A stretch of DNA of 13,088 nt from CAZEJK01 sp964512045 (GTDB lineage Bacteria > Acidobacteriota > Thermoanaerobaculia > Thermoanaerobaculales > Sulfomarinibacteraceae), in contig CAZEJK010000143.1 of NCBI GenBank assembly GCA_964512045.1, positions 1 through 13,088 on the forward strand, read 5' to 3'. Each line of letters starts with the position of its first letter. The stretch's first letter is position 1. Positions 4,647 through 11,126 of the stretch are shown piece by piece. The translations under genes and the position numbers were made by a program. The notes beneath the pieces were generated by a model that worked only from the letters and a program-made list of their open reading frames with translations, was not told where the DNA came from and did no database searches.

Positions 4647-7049
4647 ATGGCCAACAGCCTGATGGTGGTGATGTTCTTCGTGTCCGGCGCAACCGCGCTG
4701 GTCGGCGAGGTGGTGTGGATGCGGATGCTCGGGCTCACGTTGGGGAACACGGTGTGGGCCGCCACCACCGTCGTCGCTGCGTGGATGGGCGGGATGGCGA
4801 TCGGCTCGAGGATCGGCGCCTGGCTCAGCAGCCGGACCCGCCGACATCTGCGCCTCTACGGCCTCGCCGAGGGCGGCATCGCGCTGTTCTTCGCGATCTC
4901 ACCCCACCTCCACTCGCTCCTGCTCGACGTCGGGAGCCTGCTCGGGGAGGACCTGCAGCACAACCTGACCCTGGCTGTCGCACAGCGGTTCGGCCTCGCT
5001 CTCGTGGTGCTTTCGGTCCCGACGGTGTTGATGGGGATCACCCTGCCGCTGCTCACTGAACGGATCCGCGGCGCCCGGGTGGCCGGCCGTGTGAGCAACC
5101 TGTACGCAGCCAACACGCTCGGCGCCGTCGCGGGAGTGCTGCTCGCCGCGTACCTCTTACTTCCATCCGTCGGGGAGTCGGGGTCGCTCGCGTTTGCTGC
5201 CCTCACCGCCGCCCTCATCGGCGCCATCGCCGTCGCCTTCGAGCAGCACATTCCCGCAGCCCAGGCGATCGAAGGCGAGGGCGAGCGACCAACCACCGGG
5301 GTCTCCACCCCGTGGGCGTACCTTCTGGTCGTCACTGCCATCGGCTTCTCTGCCCTCGCCGCAGAGCTGATCTGGGTGCGGATCCTGGTGCTCTACTTCG
5401 GCTCGCGGGTGTACTCGTTCGCAGTGCTCCTGGCGGTCTACCTGTTCGGCCTGGCGGTGGGGAGCTACGCTATCCGGTTCGTCTCGGGCCGGGTCCAGGC
5501 CCGTGCGGCACTGACGATAGTCCAGCTGCTGACGGCGGCCGCGCTGCTCGGCCAGATCGCTCTGCTTGGCCATACTCCGGAGGTGATCACGTTGACCACG
5601 GAGGTCCTTCAGCCGCAGAAGACGTTCGTGGGCCTCCAGATGGTCATTCTGGCCGCCACGGCCGCGCTGTTCCTGCCGGTAAGCCTGCTGTTCGGCGCCG
5701 CCTTTCCCCTCTGCGTCGGGGCCGACCCCAAGGCCACCTCCGCGGGCGGCCACGCGGGCCGGGTCGCAGCCGCCAACACCATCGGAGCGGTCACCGGCAG
5801 CATCGCTGCGACCTTCATCATGGTGCCGACGCTGGGCACCCAGCGGAGCCTTCTCGTCCTCATCCTGATCCACCTCGGAGCAGCCGTCGCCCTGTCGCGG
5901 CGGCGGGTTCCAGTGGCGATCGCCACGGTGGTGGCGCTGATCACCGTGGCTCTCGCCTTCGGTCTGCCACGCGACTGGGTCATCCGCCAGGCGCCCACCG
6001 TCGCCGCCGGAGATCACGAGCTGCTCGAGGTCGAGGAGAGCCTGTCCGCAACCGTGCTCGTCAAGCGGTACCAGTCGGGTGACGACAGCTGGCTGTCACT
6101 GGAGCTCAACAGCGTGAACGTCGCCGGCTCGTCCCCGGCGCTGCTCGCCATCCAGCAGCTCCAGGGACAGATCCCACTGATGCAGGTGGAGGATCCGAAG
6201 TCCGTGCTCCATATCGGTTTCGGATCGGGTGGAACATGCTGGGCGGTGTCTCGCCATCCGGTGGAAACCATCGACGTGGTCGAGATCTCCCCAGAGGTCC
6301 TCGAGGCGGCGGACACCTACTTCGCAGACATCAACCGTCACGTGCTGGCAGACCCACGGGTCAATGTGATCATCAACGACGGTCGCAACTTCCTCCTCGC
6401 CACCGAGCGCAAATGGGACGCAATCCTGTCGGACTCGATCCACCCCGTGTACGCCGGCAACGGCTCGCTGTACACCCTCGAGTACTTCAAGCTCTGCCGG
6501 AAGCACCTCAACCCCGGCGGCGTCGTCTCCATGTGGCTGCCCACCTACTCCTTGACCGATCAGAGCTACCTCAGGATCCTCGCCTCGTTCCACGAGGTCT
6601 TCCCCAAGACCACGGTGTGGTATGACGTCGGAACGCCCAACGAGTTCACCGTTGTGACGGGACAGGTCGAGGCCGGCCCTCCAAGCTTGCGTTGGGAGAT
6701 GCTCGGCGACCCCCGACTTCAGGAGTCGTTCGCCATCGCCAGGATCCACTCTCCGGAGGATCTGGCGATGCGGCTTCTGATCGCCCCCGGGGATCTCGGC
6801 GCGCTGCTCTGGGAGGATCCGCCGCTGCACATCGACGACCTCCCATTCGTCGAGTACACCTCGGGACGCGTCCTCAGCCGGAACCAGTCGTGGATGATCA
6901 ACTACCGGATCCTGGTCGGCTATCGAACCCGGTCCGACCCGTTCCCGAACCGTCCCGGGGCACCGTGGCCCGAGGTGATGGAGCGCCGCGACCAGCTCCT
7001 GATGGAGCACCTGCACGCTGTCCGGCAGCGGTTTGCCGATCAGGGCTGA
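4647..7049 (+). CDS. polytopic membrane protein fused to a spermidine-synthase-like domain
   Basis: An 800-residue protein. Residues 1-440 hold about 12 hydrophobic segments in two related halves: EVVWMRMLGLTLG (21-33) is echoed by ELIWVRILVLYFG (240-252), and YAANTLGAVAG (153-163) by AAANTIGAVTG (374-384). Residues 455-760 are a spermidine-synthase-like Rossmann domain: glycine loop LHIGFGSGGT (521-530), VVEISPE with Glu546, NDG with Asp578, and DSIHP (596-600). Polyamine synthases usually have GGGDGG and DSxDP; here the glycine-loop Asp is Ser527 and the second Asp of DSxDP is His599. Both normally contact the amine substrate or decarboxylated AdoMet, so spermidine synthesis is doubtful. 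The family is widespread as 'fused MFS/spermidine synthase' with no settled reaction. It ends 10 bases inside the convergent DUF4388 gene. Confidence 0.88.
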   Translation: MANSLMVVMFFVSGATALVGEVVWMRMLGLTLGNTVWAATTVVAAWMGGMAIGSRIGAWLSSRTRRHLRLYGLAEGGIALFFAISPHLHSLLLDVGSLLGEDLQHNLTLAVAQRFGLALVVLSVPTVLMGITLPLLTERIRGARVAGRVSNLYAANTLGAVAGVLLAAYLLLPSVGESGSLAFAALTAALIGAIAVAFEQHIPAAQAIEGEGERPTTGVSTPWAYLLVVTAIGFSALAAELIWVRILVLYFGSRVYSFAVLLAVYLFGLAVGSYAIRFVSGRVQARAALTIVQLLTAAALLGQIALLGHTPEVITLTTEVLQPQKTFVGLQMVILAATAALFLPVSLLFGAAFPLCVGADPKATSAGGHAGRVAAANTIGAVTGSIAATFIMVPTLGTQRSLLVLILIHLGAAVALSRRRVPVAIATVVALITVALAFGLPRDWVIRQAPTVAAGDHELLEVEESLSATVLVKRYQSGDDSWLSLELNSVNVAGSSPALLAIQQLQGQIPLMQVEDPKSVLHIGFGSGGTCWAVSRHPVETIDVVEISPEVLEAADTYFADINRHVLADPRVNVIINDGRNFLLATERKWDAILSDSIHPVYAGNGSLYTLEYFKLCRKHLNPGGVVSMWLPTYSLTDQSYLRILASFHEVFPKTTVWYDVGTPNEFTVVTGQVEAGPPSLRWEMLGDPRLQESFAIARIHSPEDLAMRLLIAPGDLGALLWEDPPLHIDDLPFVEYTSGRVLSRNQSWMINYRILVGYRTRSDPFPNRPGAPWPEVMERRDQLLMEHLHAVRQRFADQG

Positions 7050-8200
7050 GGCTGGCTGGTCTCGTCGCCTGCGGGCGGCTCCAGGCGCAGGCAGCCAAGC
7101 TGCTGCAAACGCCAGAACACGAACAGCGCGTCGATCTTCGGCATCGGGGAGATCTTGAGGATCGAACCGACGGTGTAGCGGCCGTTCACCCGCGACAAGA
7201 CGAATCCCTCCTCGGCCGTCAACTGCTGGCCCTCCACAGCCGGCATCTCATCGACCCGGTGGGGCACCGCATCGAGGGTGACGCCCGCCCGCTCCAGACC
7301 GATGATGATCTGTGCCTCCAGACGCTCGCTGTGCGCCGCGACCTGCGGCGCTGTCGGCTCCAGGACCCTGGCCGCCCTGAGGTGTCGGAGCGCATCGGGA
7401 TAGCTTCCCTGGTCCAGATGCTCCTCTGCGATGCGGAGGAGCACAGCGGCCGATCGATCGTCCACCTCGTCGACCACACGGATGACGCGCGGCCGAACGA
7501 TCTTGATGGCGCCCACGCGAACGGCGGGGATCAACGCTGTGCACACGAAGAACTCGGAGGCATGGTTCTCGAACCCGATCTCCTCCACCGATCGCTCATC
7601 GTTGACAGCGGCCACGATCTGACGTTGCCCATCCTCGAGCTGCTTCAGCTGCTCGATCACCGGCCCCAGATCCATCACCGTCACGGGCACACACTCCTTG
7701 CACGGGATGATCTCGCGGATGGCCTGCCACTCGTCCATCCGCTGCATGCCTTCGAGCAGGAGACCAGTCACCCCCAGGGAGATCGGCACCATCTCATACG
7801 CCGGAAGCTGCCACTCCTCGAACCGGAAGTCACCCGCCGTCCACGAGAAGATCTCGAAGAGGCTCTCCTCGGCCTTCAACCTCAACATCGACTCGAGGTC
7901 GTGCTCTGTCACGAACCCGAGGTCGACCAGGATCTTGCCGAGCAGCTTCTGAGCACGCTCCTGCCACGAGACCGCTCGCTCCAGCTCGTCCTCGGAGATA
8001 TAGCCATGGCTGACCAAGAAGTGACCGAGCCACTCCCGAGGATCGGACGAGGAGGAGGAGATGATCGTTCCCTCGCGGAAGTAGACCCGCTTTTCCACCG
8101 TCCCGTCGTCCACGACGAGCGTGCCGGTCTTCTGGCCAGTCGACAGCCATTGGAGGAGCTCGGAGAGCTCCATGGACGACAGCTTGCCAGCGATGCTCAC
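7040..8200 (-). CDS. DUF4388 (PATAN) domain protein with TPR-like and winged-helix-like parts
   Basis: A 386-residue product from GTG 8200. Residues 1-150 match the DUF4388/PATAN pattern (SIAGKLSSMELSELLQWLS, then KTGTLVV and a FREG turn), a domain found in regulators and gliding or surface-behaviour proteins of Myxococcota, cyanobacteria and others. Residues 183-235 look like a winged helix, 247-285 like a TPR-type helical pair (YPDALRHLRAARVLEP), and 326-373 like a second winged helix. There is no signal peptide, membrane helix or receiver domain, so it is probably a soluble adaptor. In-frame starts are TTG 8212, GTG 8200 and ATG 8173, none with a good ribosome site; an in-frame TGA lies directly before 8212. 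GTG 8200 fits where the family domain usually begins. The 3' end overlaps the convergent neighbour by 10 bases. Confidence 0.8.
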   Translation of the reverse strand: MSIAGKLSSMELSELLQWLSTGQKTGTLVVDDGTVEKRVYFREGTIISSSSSDPREWLGHFLVSHGYISEDELERAVSWQERAQKLLGKILVDLGFVTEHDLESMLRLKAEESLFEIFSWTAGDFRFEEWQLPAYEMVPISLGVTGLLLEGMQRMDEWQAIREIIPCKECVPVTVMDLGPVIEQLKQLEDGQRQIVAAVNDERSVEEIGFENHASEFFVCTALIPAVRVGAIKIVRPRVIRVVDEVDDRSAAVLLRIAEEHLDQGSYPDALRHLRAARVLEPTAPQVAAHSERLEAQIIIGLERAGVTLDAVPHRVDEMPAVEGQQLTAEEGFVLSRVNGRYTVGSILKISPMPKIDALFVFWRLQQLGCLRLEPPAGDETSQPQP

Positions 8201-8250
8201 TGCTGCCGCCAATCATGCCGTTCACGACCCGGAGGTACCATCGCGGTTCG

Positions 8251-8256
8251 ATTGTA
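8251..8256 (-). promoter_or_regulatory. candidate -10 element for the DUF4388 gene
   Basis: The minus strand reads TACAAT (8256 to 8251) in the 127-base gap between the saccharopine-dehydrogenase-like gene and GTG 8200. It matches the -10 consensus at 5 of 6 positions. The -35 at 17-base spacing (TACACG) is poor. It would give a leader of roughly 40 bases and separate expression of the DUF4388 gene. The rest of the gap holds only a weak GTCCG/CGGAC hairpin without a T-run. Confidence 0.3.
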
Positions 8257-8327
8257 CCGACATGCTGGCTCGACGTGTACCTGGCCACGTCCGATGGGCA
8301 CTGCACGGACGCTGCCGGCTGCTCGCG

Positions 8328-9479
8328 TCATATCGAGACAGCCGCGGTGGGCTCGAGCACCGTGTGCTGGAACTCGATCCCCCGCGCCAGCAGGTCGCCG
8401 ACAACGGCCTGATAGCACGCCTCGTCCTGGCCCACCAGCTCCGGCGGCGCCACACCCGCGCGGGTCCACCGCCCGGACAGCACGAGACGCGCCATGGAGG
8501 TCCCCGCGAAACCGGTCGTCCGCGCCATCGAGGTCGTTCCGGTCGCGCGATCGTAGCGGTCCAGGAGATCGAACCGGTGCAGGACCAGATCGCCTCCCTG
8601 CTCGCCTTCGATCTCGACCCGCATGACCGTCAGATCCTCCTCACCTTCAGGCAGACGCCACGCATCGGTGAGCAGCTGCGCCGTCAGGTCGAGCGGCCGG
8701 ATCTCCGTGCCATCCACGCGGACAGGATCGGTCGCGAAGAAGCCGGTCTCGCGGAGCATTCGCATCCGATCGGCGTGCCCGGGATAGCGCACGGTCCGCT
8801 CCCACATCTCCGGCACCGGCACCGTCTCGAGCAACGTCCGCAGGCCGTCCGTGTTGAACGCCTCGACCGTTCCTACACCCGGCAGCTCGAGCAGCTCCAC
8901 CTCGCTCAGGGCCGGCCGGATCACGACCTTGCCACCGATCTTCAAACGTGCCGGGCGGGTGTACTCCTCGATCACGTCCACCGGCGAGAACACCGCCCGG
9001 TACTCGTACGGCCAGGTCCTGACAACAGGCAACCCGCCAACCCAGCAGCGAAACGCGGTGGTCGTCTCCAGCTCCTCAAACCACCGTCCCAGCAGAAGGT
9101 TGCTACAGCCCGGCGCCACCCCACAGTCGACGAGCGCCGGAACCCCGTTGTCCACCGCTGTGCTGTGCAACGCGAACGGGTCCTCGGGAAAGAACGAGAT
9201 GTCCACCACCGGGACCCCAGCCTCGAGCACACGTTGGACCGTCTGGTAACCCATGAAGCCAGGAACGGCGCCCACGACCAGATCGTAGCCGGCCACCACC
9301 CGTCCCAGCTCCTCAGGATCCCGGAGGTCTGCCTGAACGGTGTGCACACCTGTGGGGCACGCCTCCAGCGCTTCGGACGCCCTATCCGCAGCCGCGACCT
9401 CCAGTGACGGTTCGCGATGGAGGTCCTCGACCATCGTCAGACCCACACGTCCCACTCCCAGCACGATGACCTTCTTCAT
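8328..9479 (-). CDS. saccharopine dehydrogenase family oxidoreductase
   Basis: A 383-residue NAD(P)-dependent enzyme. The Rossmann glycine loop is VLGVGRVG (6-13), followed by an acidic beta-2 end (AAADR) and the aspartate-containing ADLRD stretch near 50-54. Family motifs DCGVAPGCSN (118-127) and RYPGHADRM (231-239) are intact, and the length is normal for the short bacterial and archaeal Lys9-type proteins. Such enzymes interconvert saccharopine with lysine or aminoadipate-semialdehyde derivatives; close relatives make carboxynorspermidine or opine-like products, so the substrate is not certain. ATG 9479 follows AAAGGA at 9-base spacing. The gene starts 27 bases after the glmM stop and is probably cotranscribed with it. 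No lysine-pathway or polyamine decarboxylase partner is visible. Confidence 0.87.
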   Translation of the reverse strand: MKKVIVLGVGRVGLTMVEDLHREPSLEVAAADRASEALEACPTGVHTVQADLRDPEELGRVVAGYDLVVGAVPGFMGYQTVQRVLEAGVPVVDISFFPEDPFALHSTAVDNGVPALVDCGVAPGCSNLLLGRWFEELETTTAFRCWVGGLPVVRTWPYEYRAVFSPVDVIEEYTRPARLKIGGKVVIRPALSEVELLELPGVGTVEAFNTDGLRTLLETVPVPEMWERTVRYPGHADRMRMLRETGFFATDPVRVDGTEIRPLDLTAQLLTDAWRLPEGEEDLTVMRVEIEGEQGGDLVLHRFDLLDRYDRATGTTSMARTTGFAGTSMARLVLSGRWTRAGVAPPELVGQDEACYQAVVGDLLARGIEFQHTVLEPTAAVSI

Positions 9480-9506
9480 GGCTCCACATCCTTTCCTGTG
9501 CGGGCT

Positions 9507-10877
9507 CTACCGCAGCGACGTCACCAGCGCATCGGCGATCTGGTTTGCCCAGAGCATGTTCTGCTCCTCGTCCGGACCTTCCACCAGAACTCGCGCCTTC
9601 TCCTCGGTACCTGAGTAGCGCACCAAGGTACGCCCGTGGTCGCCGAGCACCGCGTCCACCGAGCGGATCACATCCTGGACGCCCGGCAGCTCGTTCAACG
9701 GGACCTTGCGCGGCACCTGAACGCTGACCTGCGCCTGCGGAACGCGCTCCATCACGCCTTCTGCAAGGTGAGAAAGCGGAGCGTCCTCGCGTTGCATGAT
9801 CGCGAGAATCTGCAACGCGCCGACGATCCCATCCCCGGTCGAGACATGGTCGAGGAAGATCAGATGCCCGGACTGCTCGCCACCGAAGTTGCCACGGAGC
9901 TCGCGCATCGCCTCCACGACGTAGCGGTCGCCGACCTGGGTGCGAAACACGGTTCCGCCGGCGCTGCGGATCGCACGGTCCAGTCCGATGTTGCTCATCA
10001 CGGTGGTCACCAGCGTGTTGTTCGCCAGCCGCCCATCACGCAGGAGCCGGGTCGCACACAGCGCCATCACAGCATCACCGTCCACCACCTGACCCTTCTC
10101 GTCGATCAGGATCACGCGGTCCGCATCGCCATCGAGGGTGACCCCCAGGTCGGCGCCGTGCTCGACGACCTTGCGCGCCGCAACCTCCGGGTGCAACGAG
10201 CCGCACCCCTGATTGATGTTGCGGCCGTCCGGGGCAACGCCTACGGCAACAACCTCCGCACCCAGCTCGCGAAACACGGATGGAGCCACCTTGTACGCAG
10301 CACCGTTAGCGCAGTCCACCACCAGCTTCACACCATCCAGCGTCATCCCTTGCGGAAAGGTGTGCTTCAGCTCGACGACGTACCGGCCCACGGCATCGTC
10401 GATCCGCGTGGCCTGTCCGATGCCACAGCCCGACGGAGCGTTCTCCAACAGGTTGCGATCGCGCATCAGCGCCTCGATCTCCGCCTCCTCGGCATCCGGA
10501 AGCTTGAACCCGTTCCCGGCGAAGAGCTTGATGCCGTTATCGGCGTACGGGTTGTGCGAGGCTGAGATCACCACACCCGCGTCGGCCCGCATCGACGACG
10601 TGATGAAGGAGATCCCAGGCGTCGGCAACGGCCCGACGAGCAGCACCTGACCGCCCATCGAGCACACACCGGACGCCATGGCGGTCTCGAGCATATAGCC
10701 GGACAACCGCGTGTCCTTTCCGATCACGATCCGCGGAGCCCGCTCACCGGTCCGCCGGCTGGCCGTCACAGTCAGCGCTCTGCCCAGTGCCAGAGCGACC
10801 TCGCTCGTCATCGGGTAACGGTTCGCTACCCCTCGGACACCATCTGTTCCAAAAAGCTCTCGCATGATCCCAGCCAT
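9507..10877 (-). CDS. glmM: phosphoglucosamine mutase
   Basis: Converts glucosamine-6-phosphate to glucosamine-1-phosphate, supplying UDP-GlcNAc for peptidoglycan and lipopolysaccharide. The 456-residue product has the family start RELFGTDGVRG, the phosphoserine loop ISASHNP (Ser107), the Mg site DGDADR (249-254), the sugar-binding GGEQSGH (332-338) and the phosphate loop RYSGTE (420-425). GlmM activity needs phosphorylation of Ser107. Many GlmMs have RPSGTE; the Tyr variant is known in several lineages. Length is normal (about 445-455). ATG 10877 is chosen because GGAGGG (10887-10892) precedes it by 9 bases; ATG 10865 is closer to the conserved start but has no ribosome site. It lies between the YgfK-like gene (249-base gap) and the saccharopine-dehydrogenase-like gene (27-base gap). 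Identification is secure. Confidence 0.97.
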   Translation of the reverse strand: MAGIMRELFGTDGVRGVANRYPMTSEVALALGRALTVTASRRTGERAPRIVIGKDTRLSGYMLETAMASGVCSMGGQVLLVGPLPTPGISFITSSMRADAGVVISASHNPYADNGIKLFAGNGFKLPDAEEAEIEALMRDRNLLENAPSGCGIGQATRIDDAVGRYVVELKHTFPQGMTLDGVKLVVDCANGAAYKVAPSVFRELGAEVVAVGVAPDGRNINQGCGSLHPEVAARKVVEHGADLGVTLDGDADRVILIDEKGQVVDGDAVMALCATRLLRDGRLANNTLVTTVMSNIGLDRAIRSAGGTVFRTQVGDRYVVEAMRELRGNFGGEQSGHLIFLDHVSTGDGIVGALQILAIMQREDAPLSHLAEGVMERVPQAQVSVQVPRKVPLNELPGVQDVIRSVDAVLGDHGRTLVRYSGTEEKARVLVEGPDEEQNMLWANQIADALVTSLR

Positions 10878-11126
10878 CGACGCATTCCCTCCGGCACCCC
10901 TGCACACCCGCACCCGCTTTGAGGTGCGCAGGATATCACCTCTTCCGGAGCCACCGGGGCTCGCACCTCGCCTGATACTCCGGCGCGAGCATGCTTCTCA
11001 CCGCTCAAACGAGATCCGCCGTCGGGGGCAACGCGAGGCCTACTGCGACGCACCTCGGGGCCCTCCCGGCGCCGGCTCGTCTCGCCCTCCTCCGCCCGCG
11101 AACCTTCCCTGACACGACCGCGATCG
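10878..11126. other. non-coding gap upstream of glmM
   Basis: This 249-base stretch separates the YgfK-like stop from the glmM start. The only clear signal is the glmM ribosome site GGAGGG (10887-10892). A 6-base-pair hairpin, CGCACC (10909-10914) with GGTGCG (10923-10928), lies in the probable glmM leader. I found no convincing promoter hexamer pair, terminator or riboswitch. Open frames crossing the gap have no coding features that I recognise. Confidence 0.5.

Noticed and set aside
3547..7049. A magnetosome gene island
   Set aside because: Only a MamK-like actin is present. There is no MamB/M transporter, MamE/O/P protease or MamI/L/Q-like protein, so one gene does not make an island.
6692..8626. 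644-codon plus-strand open frame across the tail-to-tail junction
   Set aside because: It overlaps three real genes, is rich in Arg, Pro, His and Leu, and has no ribosome site or domain.
8121..9407. 428-codon plus-strand open frame antisense to the saccharopine-dehydrogenase-like gene
   Set aside because: Low-complexity Arg/His composition. The opposite strand has intact Rossmann and family motifs.
4647..9479. A polyamine pathway made of the spermidine-synthase-like and saccharopine-dehydrogenase-like genes (carboxynorspermidine route)
   Set aside because: The genes are on opposite strands in separate units, no decarboxylase is present, and the synthase-like domain lacks usual polyamine-site acidic residues.
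10909..10928. Hairpin upstream of glmM as a riboswitch or glmS-type ribozyme
   Set aside because: It is a single 6-base-pair stem without the conserved core of any riboswitch I know, and the glmS ribozyme precedes glmS, not glmM.
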